Shown: positions 1 to 13,476, counted from the first letter of the stretch. The stretch is DNA of 64,000 nt from Begonia masoniana (GCA_022432975.1 CM039505.1:45614544-45678543); one strand, 5' to 3'. The notes: a model not told the origin generated them from the sequence alone. Numbers and translations: made by a program.

Positions 1-49
1 CTAGTAGCTGTCAATAATACACTTTCTAACAAAGACCATTTAAAAGCAC

Positions 50-3000
50 CTGATATTTACTTGCAACCAGATCAGAAAATACTTGCTTAGTCAGCTCCCC
101 GAGGAAACGACCTTGACAGAGAGAAAAAGATCAGATGAAGATTAATACAGTGGTCACAAATGCATAAATTACTTTTAAACCAGCATATAATTTGTGTAGA
201 AGCAATTATAAAGTGAAACTGTCAGTGATGCATGATAATCTTGAATAGACAGCTTCTCAAAGCTACCAATTTTTGTGACAGCTATTTATAAAATTGCCAT
301 TTTAGTTAAATATTAGACTTAGTCCAAATATTTAAGATTCTTATATAAAAAAAAAAATTAGGGATATGTGTGTATCGCAGAAGGACAAGAGCTACCAGCT
401 AAAGGTAGCTTGACTCGCCCAGGAGGGGGAAACTGTTGAGAACAAAGTATGGTCTCTTCACAAGGACCACTAAACTTATGACAATGTTTTGATTGACAAA
501 AATAACTTCAAAACCTCATTTCACTTTCAATCTGACAAAAAGAATAACGTTTACCTTGGATAAGATTATCTTGTTTGAGGAAAATCTCTCTAAGTCTACT
601 TTGACCACAGGGATTGTATTTAAGATTAAATTTATCAAAGCGATGGAATGTACTCTTGTCAGCATGAACATCCAAAAGGTCAACATTGAGGTCATATCTG
701 TACAAAAATGTCGGAAACTAATAAACAGCGCATTTCAATTAAATGATAAACATGAAAAATAACTAAAATACCAATAACAAATTAGCATCATGAGAACTTT
801 GAATCCATGAACTTACCCTGTTAAATCCAAGCTCTCAAACACCTCTTTTAAGGTTAAATATGTTCCATCTCGAAAAATTACAACCTGAATGGAAGGATAT
901 GGAAACATGACTTTTTAAACATAAAGAAACAAAAGAACGAAATGGCAGCTGAGGGCCCCAAATCTAACCTCATCAGGCTCTTTTCTCAACTTTGACTTTA
1001 TAAATCGTAGAAGGTGTTTCTGGTTCATGCATGCTGAGTGATGAACATGTGTGTCAACCTTCCGGACATTATAAAAGTCACGATGTGGGGCACTTTTTTG
1101 AGCAAGAAATTCCTTGTCCGCATTAAGCATCAAATGAAGATTGAATTTCTAGATGCATCGTTGCAAGTATCATGTCAGAAATAATAAAAGAAAATTAATA
1201 TGCCTTCCAATAGAAGACTACATACCTGTTCTAGAAGATTCAATCGATGATGGCATAAAGTTCTAATATTGCCAGCTGCTGTAACTCGAAGCATATGATG
1301 AAGATCCGTGAAAAAGGTTGTTGCATCGGCAACATGAAAAAGCTCCTCCCTTGCTGTCCATGCAACAAATACATAAAGGTTCATCTAAGCTTTCACTACT
1401 TAAAAAAGATACAACCAGAGTTTTTTGAAACTTACAATTTGGATTCGGATAGACATGAATGACTCCATCTTGCATTTCAAAATGATGCTGCAGATGGCAA
1501 AAGAAAAATTAATTGAAAAAAAAAAATACCAAATCAAGAGCACAGAAAATACATTCCTTTATTGATATGAACCTACATCAGATTTTCCTTCAGATGCATA
1601 GTAAAAAGGTTCGGGATTGGGCTTCGGGGTACTCGGGTCAGATATGACTTCTTTTTCCCAAGGGGCAATAGCTTCCCTAAAGACATATCTTTTACGCAAT
1701 TCAAGGCAATCTCGAAGAACCACATATGCCTCCATTTCATCAGGTGATGGCACCTCTAGTAAAAAGTATATACAAGAAAAACACAACTCTTATTATGTAA
1801 TCCCCAACATTATTCATCAATTGCAAACTTTCAAAAATATAATAGAAGACATGCAAAATTCTTGCACTAATTCTTTTGCATTGGTTTGTTCTACAGTAAC
1901 ATGTGAGAGAAATAATAAAGGAAATGGAACATAAGAGAAGGAATTAAATACCAGTTGGACTTATTTTAAGTCGTGCAAAGGTTTCCTGCTCAGGCTCTTT
2001 CCTCAAAATGTCAGCTGCAATTGGGTCAGGCTGAACACCATGTAGGTCGCCAGATACACTATGTGATCGAATCATACTTGAAGCTGCCACAGGGAGCTGC
2101 TCTCCATTACCTCTAATATGTTCTGGTAAATTCTCAAAGAGGTGTTTATGCTCTAGCCCCTGTGGAACTTTTGAAAATTTAGATTGCAGTGTGGAGACAA
2201 AAAATTGCATTGGAATGACTTCCAGCAAAAAAATTACAGAGAATGTCATTTCGGAGTGTTTTGGAAGTAAAAACGGATGTGTGTGAATGCAAACTCACAG
2301 CATCACCATTGGGATGCAGATATGTTGCATCCAGTTTTGCACCGTCTGTCAAGACGTCATCTTCATCCGACCCTTCAACGCTCTCAAACGCACTAGCACT
2401 TGCAACTGGTGACTTAGGAGATGTTGGTCTAATTCCTCTCTTGCTGGAAACTTTCCCTGAAATATTATATATCTTTTAATTTAATCAGTAGAACAATTAT
2501 GGAGAAGCTCCAAAGGAAAAGCTAGTAAAATGCCTAAATAAAAAAATTACTCCACTGTAGGAAAAACTTAGAATGAGCAAGTTTTTGAAATTTTTTGCAT
2601 GTATTGAATAGTTTAGATCAAAAGAAAAGAATAATTAAAGAAGCATGCATCATAGTGAACTGTGACACAAGTGGTAGTCTTCGACACCAGATATATGGAA
2701 GAAAATTTCAAGTATTTCACTTAGTTTCACTTTAGGATGTACCCATTTAATTTGCAAGAAATGCCGATCCAAAAACATAAAAAACTCATTTCTGTATATC
2801 GCTTTCCATGACCAATATAGACTAGTGACACCTCTTGAAACAATTCTCTTCTGTAAGAATTCTCTCCTCTGACCATATACCATTTTTAGAACACTCCATC
2901 AAATTATTAGAGAGAAATTTATAAAAATTGAGGAAAAACGTGTAGTTTCTCTCTTTGCCACCCCTTCTCACGCAGAACATTCATTGAGACTTGAGAGTAA

Positions 3001-3633
3001 AAGCATCATTGGTCAAATTTTCACTCTGAGCTACCCATAGAAATGGCAGTTATAAGTTAAATAATTCACTTAAATACATTAAGTCTTCTTGCCAACAATA
3101 AGGTACAAAAACGAAATATTTGGGTATTATAAATTTCAAAAACAACTTTTTTTTCTTGGTAAATGGAGCTAAATAAATATGACAGAAACACTTTTATCTA
3201 TCAAAGACAAAGTATCAATATTTGTCCAAGTACATCACTCTCCCGGTGAAAAATCCGAGTAAACCATACCTTCTGGAAGCGTGTGCAGCCTAGGCAAACC
3301 AGCCGGAATCCCGTCCATAGGCACAGAGCCAAACCTCTTCTCCTCACCGTCACCCCCACCCGAAACCACCGTAACGTCTGGCAAAGACGCGGAGCCCCTC
3401 CTAAAATAGCCATTTCCCTTCCGCCTCCCGTGACCGCTCCGCCGCTTCTTCAAATGCTGCGGCGACTCAGCCTCCGAATTCTCCTCCCTCTCCCTCTCTC
3501 TCTCCTTCTCCACAGACTTGGCGAACTCCAGAAACTGACTGAGGGTTTTCCGATGCATATAGTAAGCAGAGACCGCCACGACCGAAGCTCCAACGAGAGC
3601 GGCCATTGCCAAATGCAACGAATACGCATCCAT
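50..3633 (-). CDS. AMPD: AMP deaminase (AMPD, plant FAC1 type), C-terminal part beyond window edge
   Basis: Deaminates AMP to IMP in purine nucleotide interconversion; the plant protein (Arabidopsis FAC1) is essential for embryos. Ten exons were read from GT/AG borders with consistent phase: 3270-3633, 2299-2456, 1952-2159, 1577-1755, 1436-1487, 1226-1353, 969-1148, 817-884, 555-697 and 50-111, about 514 codons of a family length near 840. The N-terminus ([20 protein letters not shown]) is a membrane-anchor-like hydrophobic segment, followed by a charged Arg/Ser-rich linker and the conserved block [20 protein letters not shown]. Exon 7 carries [13 protein letters not shown], whose HxH binds the catalytic zinc. 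The rest of the catalytic barrel, including the later His and Asp residues, is off the left end. The start follows a GAG-repeat 5' leader (CTC repeats at 3639-3658); the ATG at 3633 matches the family N-terminus better than the in-frame upstream codons. No frameshift was seen. Exon 1 could also be read through to 3239, but only the 3270 donor keeps phase. Confidence 0.95.
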
Positions 3634-3774
3634 CAAACTCCTCCTCCTCCTCCTCCTCAACAGTCAAGAGTCTCGCAAATCAAAGCAGAAAATCTAAAAC
3701 CCTACTACACACTTCCGTAGCAAACAGAACTCAAAGCAACCTCCTTAATCTCAGGCCTAGAACCCCTCGTCCAC

Positions 3775-3782
3775 TATTTATA
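3775..3782 (-). promoter_or_regulatory. TATA box of the AMP deaminase gene
   Basis: The minus strand reads TATAAATA here, about 140 bases upstream of the ATG at 3633. Transcription would start near 3745-3750 and leave a 5' leader of about 115 bases that includes the GAG repeat. The assignment rests on motif and spacing only. Confidence 0.6.
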
Positions 3783-3989
3783 GTGAGACGACGATGGCGC
3801 GCCACTTTCTCTCTCCTCCTCCTTCTCTCCTTTTTTTTCAATAAAGTACAAAAAAGTAATTTCCCCTTTTCCTTTTCTTATCTTAATTTAAAAAAATCGA
3901 TTTTTAATTACATGATAATATTTACGTGGATTACTAATTAAAATAATATATTATAAAATTATATATTTAAATAAAAAAATAAAATAGTG

Positions 3990-5684
3990 GGAGTTGTGAC
4001 TGGGAGTGGTTGCTGCACGCTGCTTTTTAGCAAAACTATAAGTGATTAAAAATTAGGACCAACGACGTCGTTTTACAGCCGGTATTGACTAAATAAGAGG
4101 GGAAATGAAGTAGAGGTTGTCGGGTAGTGAGCGGGCCAGGGCTATCCGACCCAAGTGCGGATGGGTTCGTGGAATTAAAGGTGTGGGTTCGCCAGTCTCT
4201 TTCCTTATCTATAATTTGTACACTCAAAATTAAGAGTGCTCGACACCCAGATCAGGAATTAACCAATTAAACCAAATTAAAAGTCGATAAAATTTGGTTT
4301 GATTTCGGTTCGACAAATACAAAACCAAAAATACTGAACCAAATTAAACTACGGCTAATTGAAGATTATCAAGATTGAATTTTGATTTATGATTAATTAA
4401 GAGATTTGAAAATCTAATTAATTTAATTTATCATAATTTAAAAAATATTGAATTTTATTTATAAAATTTTTGTATAGATTTTCTTTGCTCTCGTTATATA
4501 TTTTGATACTTTTTTTTTGTTCTATTAACAATGGAATCAAAATCAAATCGAAATCGAACCAAGACATTAGGTTCGATTATGGTTCAATGTTTGTACCAAA
4601 AGCTTCAGTTCCAAAGTTAGCGTAATTTTGGGAATAATAAGGTAAAAGTGCAATTTTAGACATTAACGTTTAAGGTCATTTACAAATTAAACCTTAAACT
4701 ATTTTTTTTCGATAAATAAAACATCTATCTTTCAGCTGCTAACAATTTGGACATTATTTTTAATTTATTCGTTAAATCAATAATGTGTACATCATGTTGT
4801 ATATTTACTTAGGAGTCTAAACTCGATTTCTAACGGCTCTGGCGACTTTTAACATAATTTTAAATTTGGTTGATATTCTTTCTGGGATTTGAACCCTGTT
4901 GAGAGTTGACAGAATTTAAAATCGTATTAGAAATCGTTGAACTGATAAGAAATTGAATTAAAACACCTGATTAAATGAAAATGTGATATACATGTATCGA
5001 CTTTAATAGATAAATTGACAGCGATATTCAAATTACTAATAACTTAAAGACTGAAATTGGATTAATCAAAAAGATATTTTTTTTTCTAATTTTCAAACTA
5101 TTCAGCATACGAAATTACGTTTTTGCCCTTATATTTCATCCCGGTTATAATTCTAAAGTTAAGGGATAATTTGAAGGACTAACTAAATTGGAATAATTTT
5201 TTTAACCAAATAAATTCCCAAAAAAAAGAATGAAAGAGGACAAATGGCAGCCCTATTGGGAATATCCTCACCAGTTGGATGGGAGATGACAGAAGAGGGA
5301 CTAGAACCAGATTCTTTATTCCATGCCCTGGAATTCTTTTTTGTGCTTGCAACTTTAAAGCTACTGAAAATCCAATTAGAGTTAGAACAAATAATGTCTA
5401 TCTTATAATATTCCTAGGATATTTGTTCAAACTATTGTCTTTAACAACGTCGATAAAATATTACAATCGTTGACAAGTAATTTTGGGCGAATGTTTCTCG
5501 TAATTCATACCGTGCGACGTAGTCATCGCAGAAAATGGGATCAATCTTGTGACATTTAGTTAAAAAGTGATGCAACTAATGATCTGAAGTTATGATGCTT
5601 CTATAACATAACATTTTCAAGTCATAGATTTGAAACTATACGCGAGCTTGTACGTTATCATTTCCTTCATGCAAGGTTTGCTAA
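3990..5684. other. AT-rich intergenic DNA with degenerate AACC(G/A)AA-type repeats
   Basis: No gene recognised. Positions 4260-4620 contain a degenerate low-complexity run of AACCAAA, TTGGTTTGA and TCGGTTCGA words in both orientations. The same style recurs at 20040-20130 and 21340-21770, so it is probably a dispersed plant repeat. The remainder is unstructured AT-rich sequence with short chance reading frames. Confidence 0.5.
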
Positions 5685-6056
5685 GTGTTCGAAATTGCAT
5701 TTATCGTTGCACAACAAAAGGAAAAGGCCTCCTCTTTGATGGTTCTCCGACTCCACAGAAGTCTCATCTTCTTCAACAACCAGCTCTCTTCTTCTCCATC
5801 AAACCTAGCTCCATCTCCGACGGAACCTACTCTTTACCCCACAACGCCCAACTCGCTCCTCCATCTTCTCCTCCTTCCAATCTTTCTCACTCTTACCATG
5901 AATCTTCTTCTCTATTTTTTTCACAGAAACCATGCAACCTGGCTACGCTGCAGCCTTAATCAACATAGCTTAGCTCACAATACACTCGAAACAGTCCAAA
6001 ACGACGACGATAAACTCTTGAAAGTTCTCAAATCGAGACAAGTTGCTCGTTTCTGA
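5685..6056 (+). pseudogene. Possible broken copy of a chloroplast ATP synthase delta-like gene (5' part)
   Basis: A Ser/Pro/Leu-rich stretch resembling a plastid transit peptide (5730-5915) leads into HRNHAT. After a one-base frame change comes GYAAALINIA, then a return to the first frame for HNTLETVQNDDDKLLKVLKS. That order resembles the start of the mature domain of plant ATP synthase delta-like (OSCP/delta) proteins, which begin HRxPAxGYAAAL. Two frame changes within about 60 bases, a stop at 6054 and no recognisable continuation indicate a dead fragment. No introns are visible, so it may be a retrocopy or simply a first exon. The identification is from memory of the family motif and is tentative. 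Confidence 0.35.
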
Positions 6057-6893
6057 AGAAACCATTTAGTTTATGTCTGCCTGAATCATTGTGCTTCTGT
6101 CGATGTAGCAGAAACCCAATTCGGGGTTTTCCTTCCCTCCCTGATCTCCCTCCTCCACTACCTCTGAGGGATTCCAACGACAATGGCTTCCTCTTCTTGC
6201 GAGTCACTTTTCAATCCTCCAACAACCTCTTGTATTCGAATAGCTCGTCGTCTATTATATGGTTCAACAACCTCTTGCACTGCAAATGCCAATTGAATGC
6301 GAGTTGCATTTGATTTTTTTTTTTTTCATTTATACTTGTATAATCTTCTTTTCCACGCTTTGAAAAAAAAAGTGATATTTTACTGGGAGAGAGTGAGAGT
6401 GTGAATTATCAAATTTAACGGAAATTGTAACGACAGTTAAGAATAAGGTGTCCGTTGATAATGTATCAAACTCTGAGATATCAATGGATGAAATTAAAAG
6501 TTTAATGTGTCAATTGAAAATGCTCTCTTATTTCATAGTCTATTTTGATAATTACCTTATACTTAACATTACTTTTTATTAGTGTCTTCTAAAAATTTAT
6601 CGTAGAAAAAAGAACTAGGGTTGTTGGATATAATTTGTCAATTATATATTGAGCTCATATATCTAGTAATAGTTGTACATTATAATTTACCATGAAGTCA
6701 AACTCATAGGATCGATATTAACATTGGGGACGAGTTAAGGTTTTTAAAACTTTTTTCATGTGATTAAATTTACTCTTCCATTTGCTATCTCAATAAATAT
6801 TTTCTCTCTTAATTAAATAAATCAATTCTAATATGTAAGCACAAACAATATAATAAAGAGAAAAAGGTAAAAGAGTGCAAATGGTTTGTTAGA

Positions 6894-7120
6894 GCGATTC
6901 AGCAAACTTGCCTACACTCATGCTCTAAAGCTCCCCTTGAAGATTATTTCCTATATAATTCTTCTGGTTATAACCAATCGAACTTATGAGCATCATTTAA
7001 ATTGTTTGTAGCGATTCAGCCAAACTTACCTACACTCATGCTCTAAGGCTCCCCTTGAAGATTATTTCCTATATAATTCTTCTGGTTATAACCAATCGAA
7101 CTTATGAGCATCATTTAAGT
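6894..7120. repeat. Direct tandem duplication of about 117 bp with LTR-like sequence
   Basis: Two copies (6894-7010 and 7011 to about 7120) start with GCGATTCAGC and differ by only a few bases. The CCTACACTCATGCTCTAA and CTCCCCTTGAAGATT words are diverged versions of those at 18640-18690 in the 18481-19941 solo LTR, so this is probably a remnant of that LTR family. Confidence 0.7.
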
Positions 7121-8200
7121 TTTACAACGAGTCTTCAAGGGTGTCACTCTTTTCTTGATTGATCTTGTGGGTGTCAATTGAACCTTAATTAACTCTTAAA
7201 AGACGTCACTCTCTTAGTTTTCACAAAGTATAATGGTGGATAAATACAAGATGATCTCAAGTTTAAAAATAGAAAATGTTAAATTTGACTCAAGATTGAA
7301 GAGTTTGCTATAAGCAAGTCAACAGGCAGCACTTCAGTGTACAAAGCTCTTCATTTTTTTGTGTAGGAGAGTGTGCTTCTAAAATTCTCGAGTAGCGATT
7401 ACCCCCTACTATTCATCGAGGCTTTTGTGATATACCTGCTAGAGACATCAACAAGTCGATGGACTTCTACAGGTACTTTGTTAAACTTCTGCATTGGGCG
7501 TCTGCACTTTGTGACTAGAGGCATTCGGAATAGCACTAACTACACGACCCTTTGGGTGTTCCATGCAAGTGTCCACGTCTATCTATGCGCGTTCATTAAT
7601 TAAAGTTTGAAAAACACTTCCTCGAGACTAAGTTTTCAGAAATTACTATGGGTGTCTGCGACCAACATGCTCTCAGGACAGGCGTTTGTGAGTCTTCTAT
7701 TTTATACATGGCTTGGGCAGAGTATTCACATTTCATTTTAGGACGTCAACATAGTGTTATCTTTAACACTTTAAATCTTTTTCTAATTGAATTCTACATT
7801 ATAATGTAATCATTTGTTGCATAGACTCAATAAACATTAGTATATTTTATATAACTTTCACATTATTCCATTCAAAACTATATTTATCAATAATTTACAC
7901 TTAATAATCATTAATAAATTAGAATAAGATATTTAAAAAATTATAGTTATCATCAAACAATTATGCTTAGTCCCTATTAAGGCAACAAAATTTGATAATT
8001 AAGCAAATACAATATGAGATTATTAGATCTTGGGTACCTAATAAATTATGAGACTTTAACCAGTAGAGGCAAGTTGACAATTAGTTTTCCATCCATTCTA
8101 TCTCCAGTTAGTTTGGAGGATACATATACTTAAGATTTTCTTCAATTTAGAAGATCACAACCATCTATCTATTAATAGGCACCAACTTCAAATTTGCATA
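7121..8200. other. Unassigned AT-rich intergenic sequence
   Basis: No conserved protein, terminal repeat or array recognised. Reading frames here are short and lack family motifs. Confidence 0.4.
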
Positions 8201-8345
8201 CAATGCTTACTAGATCAAAATTAGGAATCTTTCGACCCAAGACGTTACTCGCTAGTACAGATAAACTAGAACTACCTGCTTTTACTCAAGCTTCTTGTCA
8301 TCCTAACTAGGTGAAAGCGATGGAAGATGAAATCTAAGCACTTCA
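8201..8345 (+). mobile_element. Ty1/copia reverse transcriptase fragment (N-terminal edge)
   Basis: The reading frame MLTRSKLGIFRPKTL, then TQASCHPN, a stop, and VKAMEDEI matches the linker and first residues of the copia reverse transcriptase domain (family pattern: MxTRxKxGIxKPK, then ALSxPxWxxAMxxExxAL). Two in-frame stops and immediate loss of homology show a small dead fragment. It is on the strand opposite the neighbouring copia remnant. Confidence 0.6.
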
Positions 8346-8422
8346 CAAATATATACTTGGAATGGTTGAGTCACAATATATTACTAGACGAAATTACTTC
8401 TATGCATAAGAAAGAATTTATG

Positions 8423-9840
8423 TTTGACTATTGAGAATCGAACAATAATAATCGAAAAAAAGAAATTAAATGCGGAAATATATGAACACTAAGATTTATG
8501 TGAAAAATCCTAAACGGGAAAAAATCATTGGCAGAGAAAAAATTCACTATAAGAAATCAAAGTATAATTGAGTTTTACAATTCAAACATCAATATATAGA
8601 TAAAACATAAAACTCTAATACTGATATATAGGTCCGACCCGGCCCAACTAGATTTCGGGTCACACCGAGTCTAACAATTTCCACCTTGACACGAATTCTA
8701 CATGAGAGATCCAACGAAGGCTACTCGGCCCAACCCAAAGTGAATTCAGACTGAACTCTGACAATCTTCATTTTCAAAGAAATTCTGATGCAAGGAAATG
8801 AATCTGCAAACTCCATTAAAAATAACCTCCTCTTCCACAAAGCCCCTTACCAGACTAGCTCAGTAACAGATATCGATCAAGTTTAAGCTCCGCTTAAACT
8901 TGAGAGACATATTTGAGAAAAATCACATCTCCTCCTTCATGGTATCACTGAGCTATTAGAGTACAATGAATTACATGTATACGTGTTGAAAACTCCTCAC
9001 TCCCCACTAGAATCGTTATCCTCGAACACATTCAACGCATAACCCACTATTTCACCATATCGTATTGGAGCTTTAACCTTCTACTTGGTTCAACCTTTGA
9101 CGATATCACTCTGACGTGAAACTAAAATTGGTGACTAAATATATATAATAGGTTGGCTCACCGGCTCTTATGTACTCTCAGATTCCAACTTGAATTTCAT
9201 TTGAGAACCTGACTTCTTTCGAGTCTTCTCAATCATTCTCTTAAAAGGTTAATTCATAAACTTAACAGTCTTATTACCCGTCACTGTAGAACCCTGTAAC
9301 ACAAACAAATTTGCAAACCTCTCGTGTCCCTTTAACATGACGAGAGCACCCTTACTGATCTTCACAACTCCACCTACAGAGCTGTACTTGTACCCTTTTG
9401 CATCGAGAGTACTCAACGAGATCAGATTTTTATTTAACTCGGGAACATGTTGCACCTTACCCAGTGTCCTCATAACTCCATCAAACATCATGATTTTGAT
9501 GGTATCAATCTCAATTGCTTTACAAGATGTGTTATTACTCATTAACACAAAACCTTCTTAAACAGTGTCATATGTCGAAAACCAATTTCAATTGTAACTC
9601 ATATGAAACGAACAAGCTGTAACCATAATCCAACCTTTGTTTGGCTTTGAATTTCCCTTTGACACAACTAGAAGATCTCCATCACAATAATCTTCTTCTG
9701 CGACAACTTCATCGGACGACATCAATTGTTTTCCCTTCTCAACATCTCTCTTAACATTTTGCAATTCCCAGGACTCAGATTTAATGTGTCCCTTCTTCTG
9801 ACAGAAATAACAGGTTCTATAAGTAAGATTGTTTGTTAAC
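8423..9840 (-). mobile_element. Deleted Ty1/copia element: one LTR plus zinc-knuckle/gag-pre-integrase remnant
   Basis: Read on the minus strand. At 9840-9780 CYFCQKKGHIKSE is a zinc knuckle whose last Cys has become Ser. Residues resembling the protease region follow, with the active-site Asp degraded. At 9548-9249 a gag-pre-integrase segment includes HVPELNKNLISLSTLD and YKYSSVGGVVKISKGAL. Integrase, reverse transcriptase and RNase H are absent. A purine-tract junction at about 8676-8690 (GTCAAGGTGGAAAT on the minus strand) precedes TGTTAGACTCGG, the probable start of the 3' LTR (about 8675 down to 8423). An internal deletion therefore removed most of pol. Confidence 0.65.
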
Positions 9841-9938
9841 TCGTAGGACGGTTTTGACTAAGGAATCAACGCGAAGACCAAAAGTATCAAAGTCATGGCA
9901 CTAAAGGTTCTATAAAGACTACAAATTTTGTGGCCCGG

Positions 9939-11253
9939 TGATAACTCTTGAAAAAGAGTTATTTTGGAGTAATATATGTATATGAAAAATTACTTAAATC
10001 GAGTGAAGTGTATTTTACGTAGGCCAAAATTATGAAAATTGACATAGATTACGACAACATTATCTGCTTTGAAGAACTAATAAATTTTATTTAAATTTTT
10101 GTGAAATATCAAAATTTTAGCACTAAAAAGAATTTTGCTGTAATTTTAGTGGAAATGATGCCAACTCGGTTCTAAAAATTTTGAAAATTAAAGAGATGAA
10201 GAAAAATATTTAATGGTGAAATTCAAATCAACAACAAAAAAGAAAAAACTCCATGAAAAGAGGAAAATAGAAGAGGAAATACCACAAAATGAGGGAGGAG
10301 AATCAACAGAGAAAATGAAATAAAAAGAGAACTTTTAGAAGCAGAAAAGAGTGTGGAGGTAGAAAGGGCCGAACGGAGGCCTAAGGGCCAACACCAGAGA
10401 GAGAAAGGAGGAAACATTAAGAGTAAGAAAAGATTTTTCAACAGGAAGAAAATCAGAGGCGTACATCACTTTCTTGGAGAAAAAGTTATTGTCTTTCTTC
10501 TCTCAATCTCATATTTTATAGATTTCTTCATTTTTATTATTTTTATGATCTTCATTTTGGATTTTTTCAATATGATTGTTTTGATGAATTCTATAATTAT
10601 GGGCTAAGATTTCATTTTTGTTAGCAGAGAAAGTACTTGTTATAAGAATTTTATTGTTTGTATGATTGTTTATTTTTGTTTGAATAATTTATTATGATGA
10701 TTATAATTGAATTCAATTTATGTCGACATACAATTGTGATTATACATCTTGTCTTATTGAGAAATAGGCAAAAATTATGAGATGCATAATAATTTATACG
10801 AATTGAATTTTATTAAGTTGTTATCATTCAATTTGTATGACTTTGATAATAGGACATCATTAAGGTTTTATTATTTTTCTTATGTCTCTAAATTGAAGAG
10901 AAGATTAAAACGAACCACTAAGCAATTCAAAAGAATCTTGGTTATTAGAAAATTCTTATTGTTCAAACAAATATTGTAGCAATCTGTAGCTTAAGTCGCA
11001 AAATTTACGTAACAAAGAAATCGATCATGACCAATATTTCATTATCTGACTTTCTCATCTTATTGTTTGCATTGTGTTTTATTGTTTGAATTTTTATTTA
11101 ATTCATATCACCCAATTATCCGTTATAAATTAATTATGTTTTACTTAGTTTTAAAGTTTGATAATTTATTCTCGTGGATTCGACTCGTACTTATTCTTTA
11201 TTACTTTTGTAGCGACATATGCACTTGCATTAAAGCTTTATTTTTCACTAACA
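9939..11253 (+). mobile_element. Athila/Tat-like solo LTR (ends approximate)
   Basis: It starts with TGATAACTCTTGAAAAAGAGTT, a short palindrome. Near the end are CTCGTGGATTCGACTCGTA and GCGACATATGCACTTGCAT, clear relatives of the end of the intact Athila LTR at 39350-39426. No primer-binding site follows, so it is a solo or truncated LTR. The flanks CCCGG (9934-9938) and CCCAA (11254-11258) may be a decayed 5-bp TSD. Length is about 1.3 kb, the same as the intact Athila LTR. Confidence 0.6.
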
Positions 11254-11375
11254 CCCAACCGTGGTCTGAGCGTATAATCTTAGACCACAAATTCTAGTCT
11301 AGGCCAAATTGAGGCCGGACAAAAATTATGTCTAATGTCCGTGTAATACCCCGCTTTACGGGATATTATTATTTT

Positions 11376-13476
11376 TGTAACGCCCCGAGTTATCTGAACC
11401 CGGTTCGCTACCCATAACATTATCATGACTAAGAAATTTTGATAATAAATTCAAAGCTTCACTCGACAGTCAAGATTAGACTTCTCAAAATATTTAAAAC
11501 TTGCAGCGGAAATTCTTTTTGAACAACAATGAAGTTAAACAAAACTGTGAAAAACATTATTAAAATAGTCATTGGGAATGTTAAGAAATATTCAGCCGAA
11601 AGGAATGAGGGTTTAAGGCACGAAATACTCTTTCGGTTTCAGAAGACAACGCATCTGCCGACGACTAAGTCAACGGAAGAAGCAGGAATAGAAAACCGAA
11701 GACTCCTGCCGATGACGTCAGCCGGAAGGAAGGAAAACAAAAGACATCACTCGGTAGACCTCATCTACCGATGACGTGTACAAACAACGCAACACCCTCC
11801 GCCGATAATGCCAATACAACTCTTTCCGATAGAATTAAAATACACACTACATCTTCCGATCAATTAGACTACATCTGCCGACACGTGCTTCACGCGTGAC
11901 TCCATAAGACATCTACCGGTAGACTTTCATCTTCCGATAGACTTACACACCGCATCTACCGACAGACTTTCATCTTCCGATAGACTTACACACCGCATCT
12001 ACCGATAGACTTTCATCTTCCGATAGACACCAAACCACAACTCAATACCTGCCGATAGGCATCACCTACCGATAGAAACAGAGCGACATTCCGAATACTC
12101 TTAACTATACCTATACGACCCCATCTAAGAAGAGAACCTGTTTGCTCTACTGAAATCGCTTTATAAACAAATCAGACCAATGCATCACTCTACATCCATC
12201 AAATAATAAATTTCAAATTTCCAAAAAAATACCAACATCAGAAAGTAAAACTCAATTTGTCCAAAACGCTGAAATCACTACTGTTATGAAAACTCGATTC
12301 ATCTAAAATAAAGCATTGATAATAAAACCTTCACTCCACAGACATCAATTAAACTGCCCCATCAGCTGCCAGAACATTGTGTGGATGCACTCCTCCAACC
12401 CAACTAGCCTTCTGTGAACTCAGTAAACACACCTGCTAAAACTTCTTCACCTACATCACAAAACTCATCTATTAGCCTAATGCTAAGCAAGTAAAGCAAT
12501 AATGCATGAAAAGCTGAAGACATGTCATCCTAGCATGCAGTTTCTACTTTTCTCATCTCTGTTACATATTCATCGTTATAATCGGATTCCTCTCTAAATT
12601 GGGAGTTGAATCACTTCTCCCAAAGTATGAACATCCCTGTCTCATTAGGCGTTGGATTAATTCTCCTAACAGTGAATATATATATACTGATCAATGTTCA
12701 GATCCACTTCGAAATTGGGAGTTGGATCAGTTTTCCCAAAGTATGATCCCTGGCTCATTAAGGGTTGGATTAGTTCCCTTAACAGAAAATGTTTCACATA
12801 AATCACTTCAGAATGTTCACTTCCTCACTATATCAAAACATGTAAACTCATTTTCGTATATTTTCAAATATATGATGCATGAAACAGGAAAATATTCAAA
12901 CACACAAAAATCCTAATGTTCTGTGATGTAGGCCCGAAGGCACAAGCAAACTTTACTTACCTGGATTCCTAGCAAATGCTCGGTTAAGAGCTACTTCGGG
13001 GGTTTGTTCACCTATATTCATAAACAAAATGTTAAACCTTAATCTAAGCTATTCAGAAATCTAAGGAGTTAGTTTGGGAACACTACTCATAGAGCATTCC
13101 CGAATAAACTCCAAACCCGAACCGCTATTTCTCTCAACTTTTCCAAAATACTCACATTGTCCTAATTCGGTTATCTATTCGTCAATACATGAAGAAAACT
13201 AAAGAACTTACCTAAGTTGAAGGGTATCGGGAAGGGAAATCGTCTGGAGAGCTCTACTGGGTTGAGCTGAAAAATCGAGAGTGAAATGAGCATTGACGGC
13301 TATACCTCATTTACTCTTTCCTTAAATACGTTATCCACAATATAAATTGACAATTACCCTTATGCCCTCACTTAGTTACTCATTAACCTAATTGCTATTT
13401 CTCCCTATTTCATTCTATAAAATTCACACTTAGAAGATTAATTGGTTATTTTAATTCTAATAAACCGGGTGTTACA
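11376..13476 (-). mobile_element. Inverted solo LTR related to the Tekay element at 54648-62786
   Basis: Reverse-oriented LTR of 2,101 bp: on the plus strand it runs from TGTAACGCCCCG to CGGGTGTTACA, flanked by perfect TSDs ATTTT (11371-11375 and 13477-13481). On the minus strand it shares with the Tekay LTR the start (TGTAACACCCGG versus TGTAATACCCGG), the end (CGGGTTCAG...), the duplicated block around ACTTTGGGA/AATTGGGAGTTGGATC (12595-12790) and the TGACGTCA site (11713-11720). It is longer because of an expanded minisatellite at 11650-12085. Confidence 0.8.
11650..12085 (-). repeat. Minisatellite of CATCT(A/G)CCGAT words inside the inverted solo LTR
   Basis: About 15 degenerate copies of CATCTACCGATAG or CATCTTCCGATAG, several in a regular 29-30 bp spacing between 11900 and 12030. 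On the LTR sense (minus) strand the word reads ATCGGTAGATG, the same as the words in the 18481-19941 LTR and in the Tekay LTRs. Confidence 0.8.

Noticed and set aside
2650..2883. Minus-strand open frame [13 protein letters not shown] in AMPD intron 1
   Set aside because: No match to AMPD between exon 1 and exon 2, and exon 1-2 phase is satisfied without it.
3283..3941. Plus-strand open frames over AMPD exon 1 and its promoter
   Set aside because: They are complements of the GC-rich first exon; the minus-strand product matches AMP deaminase and splices correctly.
6183..6296. Short frame MASSSCESLFNPPTTSC (37 codons)
   Set aside because: Plausible start context, but too short and with no recognised homologue or continuation.
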